From Hippasteria phrygiana (lineage: Eukaryota; Echinodermata; Asteroidea; Valvatida; Goniasteridae), in the NCBI GenBank assembly GCA_037893225.1, contig JAZGUH010000323.1, positions 310,001-374,000 on the forward strand: 64,000 bases of DNA. The letters run 5' to 3'. The position numbers and the translations under genes are program-made. Under the pieces are notes generated by a model. It was not told the origin of the DNA and searched no databases. It saw only the letters and a program-made list of their open reading frames with translations. The first letter of the stretch is position 1. Each line of letters begins with the position of its first letter. Positions 15,201 through 28,587 of the stretch are shown here, piece after piece.

Positions 15201-16491
15201 AAAATTCAAACCTCGCAATGTTTATTTTCTTTCCGGCCAACATCTGTGTACGTGTTACCGTCTATTTATTGCTCCATGCATGTCAAATTCGCAGGGGTAT
15301 GGACTTGCTTTACTCATTCATAATTGCATGAAATATCAACCAAATTCAGTAATTTTGACATGTATGGATAGCTTAGATCTGGCGCTACATGTTGCAATTA
15401 TCGGCGGCTTCCTAGAGTTAACACTTGTGGAGAAAATTCAAACCTCGCAATGTTTATTTTCTTCCCGGCCACCATCTGTGTGCAGATTACCTTTTATTTA
15501 TTGCTCCATGCATGTCAAATTCCCTGGGGTATGGACTTGCTTTACTCATTCATAATTGCATGAAATATCAACCAAATGCAGTAATTTTGACATGTATGTA
15601 TAGCTTAGATCTGGCGCTACATGTTGCAATCATCGGCGGCTTCCCAGAGTTAAAACTTGTGGAGAAAATTCAAACCTCGCAATGTTTATTTTCTTTCCGG
15701 CCAACATCTGTGTACATATTACCGTCTATTTATTGCTCCATGCATGTCAAATTCCCTGGGGTATGGACTTGCTTTATTCATTCATAATTGCATGAAATAT
15801 CAACCAAATGCAGTATTTTTGACATGTATGGATAGCTTAGATCTGGCGCTACATGTTGCAATCATCGGCGGCTTCCTAGAGTTAACACTTGTGGAGAAAA
15901 TTCAAACCTCGCAATGTTTATTTTCTTCCCGGCCACCATCTGTTTGCAGATTACCTTTTATTTATTGCTCCATGCCTGTCAAATTCCCTGGGGTATGGAC
16001 TTGCTTTACTCATTCATAATTGCATGAAATATCAACCAAATGCAGTAATTTTGACATGTATGTATAGCTTAGATCTGGCGCTACATGTTGCAATCATCGG
16101 CGGCTTCCTAGAGTTAAAACTTGTGGAGAAAATTCAAACCTCGCAATGTTTATTTTCTTTCCGGCCAACATCTGTGTACATATTACCGTCTATTTATTGC
16201 TCCATGCATGTCAAATTCCCTGGGGTATGGACTTGCTTTATTCATTCATAATTGCATGAAATATCAACCAAATGCAGTATTTTTGACATGTATGGATAGC
16301 TTAGATCTGGCGCTACATGTTGCAATCATCGGCGGCTTCCTAGAGTTAAAACTTGTGGAGAAAATTCAAACCTCGCAATGTTTATTTTCTTCCCGGCCAA
16401 CATCTGTGTACATGTTACCGTCTATTTATTGCTCCATGCATGTCAAATTCCCTGGGGTATGGACTTGCTTTATTCATTCATTCATAATTGG

Positions 16492-19400
16492 ATGAAATAT
16501 CAACCAAATGCAGTATTTTTGACATGTATGGATAGCTTAGATCTGGCGCTACATGTTGCAATCATCGGCGGCTTCCTAGAGTTAAAACTTGTGGAGAAAA
16601 TTCAAACCTCGCAATGTTTATTTTCTTTCCGGCCAACATCTGTGTACGTGTTACCGTCTATTTATTGCTCCATGCATGTCAAATTCCCTGGGGTATGGAC
16701 TTGCTTTACTCATTCATAATTGCATGAAATATCAACCAAATTCAGTAATTTTGACATGTATGGATAGCTTAGATCTGGCGCTACATGTTGCAATCATCGG
16801 CGGCTTCCCAGAGTTAAAACTTGTGGAGAAAATTCAAACCTCGCAATGTTTATTTTCTTTCCGGCCAACATCTGTGTACATATTACCGTCTATTTATTGC
16901 TCCATGCATGTCAAATTCCCTGGGGTATGGACTTGCTTTATTCATTCATAATTGCATGAAATATCAACCAAATGCAGTATTTTTGACATGTATGGATAGC
17001 TTAGATCTGGCGCTACATGTTGCAATCATCGGCGGCTTCCTAGAGTTAACACTTGTGGAGAAAATTCAAACCTCGCAATGTTTATTTTCTTCCCGGCCAC
17101 CATCTGTTTGCAGATTACCTTTTATTTATTGCTCCATGCCTGTCAAATTCCCTGGGGTATGGACTTGCTTTACTCATTCATAATTGCATGAAATATCAAC
17201 CAAATGCAGTAATTTTGACATGTATGTATAGCTTAGATCTGGCGCTACATGTTGCAATCATCGGCGGCTTCCTAGAGTTAAAACTTGTGGAGAAAATTCA
17301 AACCTCGCAATGTTTATTTTCTTTCCGGCCAACATCTGTGTACATATTACCGTCTATTTATTGCTCCATGCATGTCAAATTCCCTGGGGTATGGACTTGC
17401 TTTATTCATTCATAATTGCATGAAATATCAACCAAATGCAGTATTTTTGACATGTATGGATAGCTTAGATCTGGCGCTACATGTTGCAATCATCGGCGGC
17501 TTCCTAGAGTTAAAACTTGTGGAGAAAATTCAAACCTCGCAATGTTTATTTTCTTCCCGGCCAACATCTGTGTACATGTTACCGTCTATTTATTGCTCCA
17601 TGCATGTCAAATTCCCTGGGGTATGGACTTGCTTTATTCATTCATTCATAATTGGATGAAATATCAACCAAATGCAGTATTTTTGACATGTATGGATAGC
17701 TTAGATCTGGCGCTACATGTTGCAATCATCGGCGGCTTCCTAGAGTTAAAACTTGTGGAGAAAATTCAAACCTCGCAATGTTTATTTTCTTTCCGGCCAA
17801 CATCTGTGTACGTGTTACCGTCTATTTATTGCTCCATGCATGTCAAATTCCCTGGGGTATGGACTTGCTTTACTCATTCATAATTGCATGAAATATCAAC
17901 CAAATTCAGTAATTTTGACATGTATGGATAGCTTAGATCTGGCGCTACATGTTGCAATTATCGGCGGCTTCCTAGAGTTAACACTTGTGGAGAAAATTCA
18001 AACCTCGCAATGTTTATTTTCTTTCCGGCCAACATCTGTGTACATGTTACCGTCTATTTATTGCTCCATGCCTGTCAAATACCCTGGGGTATGGACTTGC
18101 TTTACTCATTCATAATTGCATGAAATATCAACCAAATGCAGTAATTTTGACATGTATGTATAGCTTAGATCTGGCGCTACATGTTGCAATCATCGGCGGC
18201 TTCCCAGAGTTAAAACTTGTGGAGAAAATTCAAAGCTCGCAATGTTTATTTTCTTTCCGGCCAACATCTGTGTACATGTTACCGTCTATTTATTGCTCCA
18301 TGCATGTCAAATTCCCTGGGGTATGGACTTGCTTCATTCATTCATTCATAATTGGATGAAATATCAACCAAATGCAGTATTTTTGACATGTATGAATAGC
18401 TTAGATCTGGCGCTACATGTTGCAATCATCGGCGGCTTCCTAGAGTTAAAACTTGTGGAGAAAATTCAAACCTCGCAATGTTTATTTTCTTTCCGGCCAA
18501 CATCTGTGTACGTGTTACCGTCTATTTATTGCTCCATGCATGTCAAATTCCCTGGGGTATGGACTTGCTTTACTCATTCATAATTGCATGAAATATCAAC
18601 CAAATTCAGTAATTTTGACATGTATGGATAGCTTAGATCTGGCGCTACATGTTGCAATTATCGGCGGCTTCCTAGAGTTAACACTTGTGGAGAAAATTCA
18701 AACCTCGCAATGTTTATTTTCTTCCCGGCCACCATCTGTGTGCAGATTACCTTTTATTTATTGCTCCATGCATGTCAAATTCCCTGGGGTATGGACTTGC
18801 TTTACTCATTCATAATTGCATGAAATATCAACCAAATGCAGTAATTTTGACATGTATGTATAGCTTAGATCTGGCGCTACATGTTGCAATCATCGGCGGC
18901 TTCCCAGAGTTAAAACTTGTGGAGAAAATTCAAACCTCGCAATGTTTATTTTCTTTCCGGCCAACATCTGTGTACATATTACCGTCTATTTATTGCTCCA
19001 TGCATGTCAAATTCCCTGGGGTATGGACTTGCTTTATTCATTCATAATTGCATGAAATATCAACCAAATGCAGTATTTTTGACATGTATGGATAGCTTAG
19101 ATCTGGCTCTACATGTTGCAATCATCGGCGGCTTCCTAGAGTTAAAACTTGTGGAGAAAATTCAAACCTCGCAATGTTTATTTTCTTTCCGGCCAACATC
19201 TGTGTACATGTTACCGTCTATTTATTGCTCCATGCAAGTCAAATTCCCTGGGGTATGGACTTGCTTTATTCATTCATTCATAATTGGATGAAATATCAAC
19301 CAAATGCAGTATTTTTGACATGTATGGATAGCTTAGATCTGGCGCTACATGTTGCAATCATCGGCGGCTTCCTAGAGTTAAAACTTGTGGAGAAAATTCA

Positions 19401-22400
19401 AAACTCGCAATGTTTATTTTCTTTCCGGCCAACATCTGTGTACGTGTTACCGTCTATTTATTGCTCCATGCATGTCAAATTCCCTGGGGTATGGACTTGC
19501 TTTATTCATTCATAATTGCATGAAATATCAACCAAATGCAGTATTTTTGACATGTATGGATAGCTTAGATCTGGCGCTACATGTTGCAATCATCGGCGGC
19601 TTCCTAGAGTTAAAACTTGTGGAGAAAATTCAAACCTCGCAATGTTTATTTTCTTCCCGGCCAACATCTGTGTACATGTTACCGTCTATTTATTGCTCCA
19701 TGCATGTCAAATTCCCTGGGGTATGGACTTGCTTTACTCATTCATAATTGCATGAAATATCAACCAAATGCAGTAATTTTGACATGTATGTATAGCTTAG
19801 ATCTGGCGCTACATGTTGCAATCATCGGCGGCTTCCCAGAGTTAAAACTTGTGGAGAAAATTCAAACCTCGCAATGTTTATTTTCTTTCCGGCCAACATC
19901 TGTGTACATATTACCGTCTATTTATTGCTCCATGCATGTCAAATTCCCTGGGGTATGGACTTGCTTTATTCATTCATAATTGCATGAAATATCAACCAAA
20001 TGCAGTATTTTTGACATGTATGGATAGCTTAGATCTGGCGCTACATGTTGCAATCATCGGCGGCTTCCTAGAGTTAAAACTTGTGGAGAAAATTCAAACC
20101 TCGCAATGTTTATTTTCTTTCCGGCCAACATCTGTGTACATGTTACCGTCTATTTATTGCTCCATGCATGTCAAATTCCCTGGGGTATGGACTTGCTTTA
20201 CTCATTCATAATTGCATGAAATATCAACCAAATTCAGTAATTTTGACATGTATGGATAGCTTAGATCTGGCGCTACATGTTGCAATTATCGGCGGCTTCC
20301 TAGAGTTAACACTTGTGGAGAAAATTCAAACCTCGCAATGTTTATTTTCTTCCCGGCCACCATCTGCGTGCAGATTACCTTTTATTTATTGCTCCATGCA
20401 TGTCAAATTCCCTGGGGTATGGACTTGCTTTACTCATTCATAATTGCATGAAATATCAACCAAATGCAGTAATTTTGACATGTATGTATAGCTTAGATCT
20501 GGCGCTACATGTTGCAATCATCGGCGGCTTCCCAGAGTTAAAACTTGTGGAGAAAATTCAAACCTCGCAATGTTTATTTTCTTTCCGGCCAACATCTGTG
20601 TACATATTACCGTCTATTTATTGCTCCATGCATGTCAAATTCCCTGGGGTATGGACTTGCTTTATTCATTCATAATTGCATGAAATATCAACCAAATGCA
20701 GTATTTTTGACATGTATGGATAGCTTAGATCTGGCGCTACATGTTGCAATCATCGGCGGCTTCCTAGAGTTAAAACTTGTGGAGAAAATTCAAACCTCGC
20801 AATGTTTATTTTCTTCCCGGCCAACATCTGTGTACATGTTACCGTCTATTTATTGCTCCATGCATGTCAAATTCCCTGGGGTATGGACTTGCTTTATTCA
20901 TTCATTCATAATTGGATGAAATATCAACCAAATGCAGTATTTTTGACATGTATGGATAGCTTAGATCTGGCGCTACATGTTGCAATCATCGGCGGCTTCC
21001 TAGAGTTAAAACTTGTGGAGAAAATTCAAACCTCGCAATGTTTATTTTCTTTCCGGCCAACATCTGTGTACGTGTTACCGTCTATTTATTGCTCCATGCA
21101 TATCAAATTCCCTGGGGTATGGACTTGCTTTATTCATTCATAATTGCATGAAATATCAACCAAATGCAGTGATTTTGACATGTATGTATAGCTTAGATCT
21201 GGCGCTACATGTTGCAATCATCGGCGGCTTCCTAGAGTTAAAACTTGTGGAGAAAATTCAAACCTCGCAATGTTTATTTTCTTTCCGGCCAACATCTGTG
21301 TACATGTTACCGTCTATTTATTGCTCCATGCATGTCAAATTCCCTGGGGTATGGACTTGCTTTACTCATTCATAATTGCATGAAATATCAACCAAATTCA
21401 GTAATTTTGACATGTATGGATAGCTTAGATCTGGCGCTACATGTTGCAATTATCGGCGGCTTCCTAGAGTTAACACTTGTGGAGAAAATTCAAACCTCGC
21501 AATGTTTATTTTCTTTCCGGCCAACATCTGTGTACATGTTACCGTCTATTTATTGCTCCATGCCTGTCAAATACCCTGGGGTATGGACTTGCTTTACTCA
21601 TTCATAATTGCATGAAATATCAACCAAATGCAGTAATTTTGACATGTATGTATAGCTTAGATCTGGCGCTACATGTTGCAATCATCGGCGGCTTCCCAGA
21701 GTTAAAACTTGTGGAGAAAATTCAAACCTCGCAATGTTTATTTTCTTTCCGGCCAACATCTGTGTACATATTACCGTCTATTTATTGCTCCATGCATGTC
21801 AAATTCCCTGGGGTATGGACTTGCTTTATTCATTCATAATTGCATGAAATATCAACCAAATGCAGTATTTTTGACATGTATGGATAGCTTAGATCTGGCG
21901 CTACATGTTGCAATCATCGGCGGCTTCCTAGAGTTAAAACTTGTGGAGAAAATTCAAACCTCGCAATGTTTATTTTCTTTCCGGCCAACATCTGTGTACA
22001 TGTTACCGTCTATTTATTGCTCCATGCATGTCAAATTCCCTGGGGTATGGACTTGCTTTACTCATTCATAATTGCATGAAATATCAACCAAATTCAGTAA
22101 TTTTGACATGTATGGATAGCTTAGATCTGGCGCTACATGTTGCAATTATCGGCGGCTTCCTAGAGTTAACACTTGTGGAGAAAATTCAAACCTCGCAATG
22201 TTTATTTTCTTCCCGGCCACCATCTGTGTGCAGATTACATTTTATTTATTGCTCCATGCCTGTCAAATTCCCTGGGGTATGGACTTGCTTTACTCATTCA
22301 TAATTGCATGAAATATCAACCAAATGCAGTAATTTTGACATGTATGTATAGCTTAGATCTGGCGCTACATGTTGCAATCATCGGCGGCTTCCCAGAGTTA

Positions 22401-22539
22401 AAACTTGTGGAGAAAATTCAAACCTCGCAATGTTTATTTTCTTTCCGGCCAACATCTGTGTACATATTACCGTCTATTTATTGCTCCATGCATGTCAAAT
22501 TCCCTGGGGTATGGACTTGCTTTATTCATTCATAATTGC
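16492..22539. repeat. 26-mer higher-order repeat, copy A (6,048 bp)
   Basis: This segment is repeated at +6,048 bp (26 monomers, four of them 236 bp). Rare markers occur once in each copy and in the same order: TCAAATACCCTGG, AAAGCTCGCAATG, CTGGCTCTACATG, CATGCAAGTCAAA, TCAAAACTCGC, CATCTGCGTGCAG and CAGATTACATTTT. The left boundary is set by the first mismatch to the left, G at 16491 against C at 22539. Confidence 0.9.
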
Positions 22540-25500
22540 ATGAAATATCAACCAAATGCAGTATTTTTGACATGTATGGATAGCTTAGATCTGGCGCTAC
22601 ATGTTGCAATCATCGGCGGCTTCCTAGAGTTAAAACTTGTGGAGAAAATTCAAACCTCGCAATGTTTATTTTCTTTCCGGCCAACATCTGTGTACGTGTT
22701 ACCGTCTATTTATTGCTCCATGCATGTCAAATTCCCTGGGGTATGGACTTGCTTTACTCATTCATAATTGCATGAAATATCAACCAAATTCAGTAATTTT
22801 GACATGTATGGATAGCTTAGATCTGGCGCTACATGTTGCAATCATCGGCGGCTTCCCAGAGTTAAAACTTGTGGAGAAAATTCAAACCTCGCAATGTTTA
22901 TTTTCTTTCCGGCCAACATCTGTGTACATATTACCGTCTATTTATTGCTCCATGCATGTCAAATTCCCTGGGGTATGGACTTGCTTTATTCATTCATAAT
23001 TGCATGAAATATCAACCAAATGCAGTATTTTTGACATGTATGGATAGCTTAGATCTGGCGCTACATGTTGCAATCATCGGCGGCTTCCTAGAGTTAACAC
23101 TTGTGGAGAAAATTCAAACCTCGCAATGTTTATTTTCTTCCCGGCCACCATCTGTTTGCAGATTACCTTTTATTTATTGCTCCATGCCTGTCAAATTCCC
23201 TGGGGTATGGACTTGCTTTACTCATTCATAATTGCATGAAATATCAACCAAATGCAGTAATTTTGACATGTATGTATAGCTTAGATCTGGCGCTACATGT
23301 TGCAATCATCGGCGGCTTCCTAGAGTTAAAACTTGTGGAGAAAATTCAAACCTCGCAATGTTTATTTTCTTTCCGGCCAACATCTGTGTACATATTACCG
23401 TCTATTTATTGCTCCATGCATGTCAAATTCCCTGGGGTATGGACTTGCTTTATTCATTCATAATTGCATGAAATATCAACCAAATGCAGTATTTTTGACA
23501 TGTATGGATAGCTTAGATCTGGCGCTACATGTTGCAATCATCGGCGGCTTCCTAGAGTTAAAACTTGTGGAGAAAATTCAAACCTCGCAATGTTTATTTT
23601 CTTCCCGGCCAACATCTGTGTACATGTTACCGTCTATTTATTGCTCCATGCATGTCAAATTCCCTGGGGTATGGACTTGCTTTATTCATTCATTCATAAT
23701 TGGATGAAATATCAACCAAATGCAGTATTTTTGACATGTATGGATAGCTTAGATCTGGCGCTACATGTTGCAATCATCGGCGGCTTCCTAGAGTTAAAAC
23801 TTGTGGAGAAAATTCAAACCTCGCAATGTTTATTTTCTTTCCGGCCAACATCTGTGTACGTGTTACCGTCTATTTATTGCTCCATGCATGTCAAATTCCC
23901 TGGGGTATGGACTTGCTTTACTCATTCATAATTGCATGAAATATCAACCAAATTCAGTAATTTTGACATGTATGGATAGCTTAGATCTGGCGCTACATGT
24001 TGCAATTATCGGCGGCTTCCTAGAGTTAACACTTGTGGAGAAAATTCAAACCTCGCAATGTTTATTTTCTTTCCGGCCAACATCTGTGTACATGTTACCG
24101 TCTATTTATTGCTCCATGCCTGTCAAATACCCTGGGGTATGGACTTGCTTTACTCATTCATAATTGCATGAAATATCAACCAAATGCAGTAATTTTGACA
24201 TGTATGTATAGCTTAGATCTGGCGCTACATGTTGCAATCATCGGCGGCTTCCCAGAGTTAAAACTTGTGGAGAAAATTCAAAGCTCGCAATGTTTATTTT
24301 CTTTCCGGCCAACATCTGTGTACATGTTACCGTCTATCTATTGCTCCATGCATGTCAAATTCCCTGGGGTATGGACTTGCTTCATTCATTCATTCATAAT
24401 TGGATGAAATATCAACCAAATGCAGTATTTTTGACATGTATGAATAGCTTAGATCTGGCGCTACATGTTGCAATCATCGGCGGCTTCCTAGAGTTAAAAC
24501 TTGTGGAGAAAATTCAAACCTCGCAATGTTTATTTTCTTTCCGGCCAACATCTGTGTACGTGTTACCGTCTATTTATTGCTCCATGCATGTCAAATTCCC
24601 TGGGGTATGGACTTGCTTTACTCATTCATAATTGCATGAAATATCAACCAAATTCAGTAATTTTGACATGTATGGATAGCTTAGATCTGGCGCTACATGT
24701 TGCAATTATCGGCGGCTTCCTAGAGTTAACACTTGTGGAGAAAATTCAAACCTCGCAATGTTTATTTTCTTCCCGGCCACCATCTGTGTGCAGATTACCT
24801 TTTATTTATTGCTCCATGCATGTCAAATTCCCTGGGGTATGGACTTGCTTTACTCATTCATAATTGCATGAAATATCAACCAAATGCAGTAATTTTGACA
24901 TGTATGTATAGCTTAGATCTGGCGCTACATGTTGCAATCATCGGCGGCTTCCCAGAGTTAAAACTTGTGGAGAAAATTCAAACCTCGCAATGTTTATTTT
25001 CTTTCCGGCCAACATCTGTGTACATATTACCGTCTATTTATTGCTCCATGCATGTCAAATTCCCTGGGGTATGGACTTGCTTTATTCATTCATAATTGCA
25101 TGAAATATCAACCAAATGCAGTATTTTTGACATGTATGGATAGCTTAGATCTGGCTCTACATGTTGCAATCATCGGCGGCTTCCTAGAGTTAAAACTTGT
25201 GGAGAAAATTCAAACCTCGCAATGTTTATTTTCTTTCCGGCCAACATCTGTGTACATGTTACCGTCTATTTATTGCTCCATGCAAGTCAAATTCCCTGGG
25301 GTATGGACTTGCTTTATTCATTCATTCATAATTGGATGAAATATCAACCAAATGCAGTATTTTTGACATGTATGGATAGCTTAGATCTGGCGCTACATGT
25401 TGCAATCATCGGCGGCTTCCTAGAGTTAAAACTTGTGGAGAAAATTCAAAACTCGCAATGTTTATTTTCTTTCCGGCCAACATCTGTGTACGTGTTACCG

Positions 25501-28500
25501 TCTATTTATTGCTCCATGCATGTCAAATTCCCTGGGGTATGGACTTGCTTTATTCATTCATAATTGCATGAAATATCAACCAAATGCAGTATTTTTGACA
25601 TGTATGGATAGCTTAGATCTGGCGCTACATGTTGCAATCATCGGCGGCTTCCTAGAGTTAAAACTTGTGGAGAAAATTCAAACCTCGCAATGTTTATTTT
25701 CTTCCCGGCCAACATCTGTGTACATGTTACCGTCTATTTATTGCTCCATGCATGTCAAATTCCCTGGGGTATGGACTTGCTTTACTCATTCATAATTGCA
25801 TGAAATATCAACCAAATGCAGTAATTTTGACATGTATGTATAGCTTAGATCTGGCGCTACATGTTGCAATCATCGGCGGCTTCCCAGAGTTAAAACTTGT
25901 GGAGAAAATTCAAACCTCGCAATGTTTATTTTCTTTCCGGCCAACATCTGTGTACATATTACCGTCTATTTATTGCTCCATGCATGTCAAATTCCCTGGG
26001 GTATGGACTTGCTTTATTCATTCATAATTGCATGAAATATCAACCAAATGCAGTATTTTTGACATGTATGGATAGCTTAGATCTGGCGCTACATGTTGCA
26101 ATCATCGGCGGCTTCCTAGAGTTAAAACTTGTGGAGAAAATTCAAACCTCGCAATGTTTATTTTCTTTCCGGCCAACATCTGTGTACATGTTACCGTCTA
26201 TTTATTGCTCCATGCATGTCAAATTCCCTGGGGTATGGACTTGCTTTACTCATTCATAATTGCATGAAATATCAACCAAATTCAGTAATTTTGACATGTA
26301 TGGATAGCTTAGATCTGGCGCTACATGTTGCAATTATCGGCGGCTTCCTAGAGTTAACACTTGTGGAGAAAATTCAAACCTCGCAATGTTTATTTTCTTC
26401 CCGGCCACCATCTGCGTGCAGATTACCTTTTATTTATTGCTCCATGCATGTCAAATTCCCTGGGGTATGGACTTGCTTTACTCATTCATAATTGCATGAA
26501 ATATCAACCAAATGCAGTAATTTTGACATGTATGTATAGCTTAGATCTGGCGCTACATGTTGCAATCATCGGCGGCTTCCCAGAGTTAAAACTTGTGGAG
26601 AAAATTCAAACCTCGCAATGTTTATTTTCTTTCCGGCCAACATCTGTGTACATATTACCGTCTATTTATTGCTCCATGCATGTCAAATTCCCTGGGGTAT
26701 GGACTTGCTTTATTCATTCATAATTGCATGAAATATCAACCAAATGCAGTATTTTTGACATGTATGGATAGCTTAGATCTGGCGCTACATGTTGCAATCA
26801 TCGGCGGCTTCCTAGAGTTAAAACTTGTGGAGAAAATTCAAACCTCGCAATGTTTATTTTCTTCCCGGCCAACATCTGTGTACATGTTACCGTCTATTTA
26901 TTGCTCCATGCATGTCAAATTCCCTGGGGTATGGACTTGCTTTATTCATTCATTCATAATTGGATGAAATATCAACCAAATGCAGTATTTTTGACATGTA
27001 TGGATAGCTTAGATCTGGCGCTACATGTTGCAATCATCGGCGGCTTCCTAGAGTTAAAACTTGTGGAGAAAATTCAAACCTCGCAATGTTTATTTTCTTT
27101 CCGGCCAACATCTGTGTACGTGTTACCGTCTATTTATTGCTCCATGCATATCAAATTCCCTGGGGTATGGACTTGCTTTATTCATTCATAATTGCATGAA
27201 ATATCAACCAAATGCAGTGATTTTGACATGTATGTATAGCTTAGATCTGGCGCTACATGTTGCAATCATCGGCGGCTTCCTAGAGTTAAAACTTGTGGAG
27301 AAAATTCAAACCTCGCAATGTTTATTTTCTTTCCGGCCAACATCTGTGTACATGTTACCGTCTATTTATTGCTCCATGCATGTCAAATTCCCTGGGGTAT
27401 GGACTTGCTTTACTCATTCATAATTGCATGAAATATCAACCAAATTCAGTAATTTTGACATGTATGGATAGCTTAGATCTGGCGCTACATGTTGCAATTA
27501 TCGGCGGCTTCCTAGAGTTAACACTTGTGGAGAAAATTCAAACCTCGCAATGTTTATTTTCTTTCCGGCCAACATCTGTGTACATGTTACCGTCTATTTA
27601 TTGCTCCATGCCTGTCAAATACCCTGGGGTATGGACTTGCTTTACTCATTCATAATTGCATGAAATATCAACCAAATGCAGTAATTTTGACATGTATGTA
27701 TAGCTTAGATCTGGCGCTACATGTTGCAATCATCGGCGGCTTCCCAGAGTTAAAACTTGTGGAGAAAATTCAAACCTCGCAATGTTTATTTTCTTTCCGG
27801 CCAACATCTGTGTACATATTACCGTCTATTTATTGCTCCATGCATGTCAAATTCCCTGGGGTATGGACTTGCTTTATTCATTCATAATTGCATGAAATAT
27901 CAACCAAATGCAGTATTTTTGACATGTATGGATAGCTTAGATCTGGCGCTACATGTTGCAATCATCGGCGGCTTCCTAGAGTTAAAACTTGTGGAGAAAA
28001 TTCAAACCTCGCAATGTTTATTTTCTTTCCGGCCAACATCTGTGTACATGTTACCGTCTATTTATTGCTCCATGCATGTCAAATTCCCTGGGGTATGGAC
28101 TTGCTTTACTCATTCATAATTGCATGAAATATCAACCAAATTCAGTAATTTTGACATGTATGGATAGCTTAGATCTGGCGCTACATGTTGCAATTATCGG
28201 CGGCTTCCTAGAGTTAACACTTGTGGAGAAAATTCAAACCTCGCAATGTTTATTTTCTTCCCGGCCACCATCTGTGTGCAGATTACATTTTATTTATTGC
28301 TCCATGCCTGTCAAATTCCCTGGGGTATGGACTTGCTTTACTCATTCATAATTGCATGAAATATCAACCAAATGCAGTAATTTTGACATGTATGTATAGC
28401 TTAGATCTGGCGCTACATGTTGCAATCATCGGCGGCTTCCCAGAGTTAAAACTTGTGGAGAAAATTCAAACCTCGCAATGTTTATTTTCTTTCCGGCCAA

Positions 28501-28587
28501 CATCTGTGTACATATTACCGTCTATTTATTGCTCCATGCATGTCAAATTCCCTGGGGTATGGACTTGCTTTATTCATTCATAATTGC
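22540..28587. repeat. 26-mer higher-order repeat, copy B (6,048 bp)
   Basis: This is the adjacent copy of 16492-22539. Identity runs on past the copy end to 28743, where ACG at 22694-22696 is ACA at 28742-28744. One internal substitution was seen, C at 24338 against T at 18290, so the duplication is very recent. The segment around 26.85-28.45 kb is duplicated again at +2,324 bp (10-mer). Confidence 0.9.
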
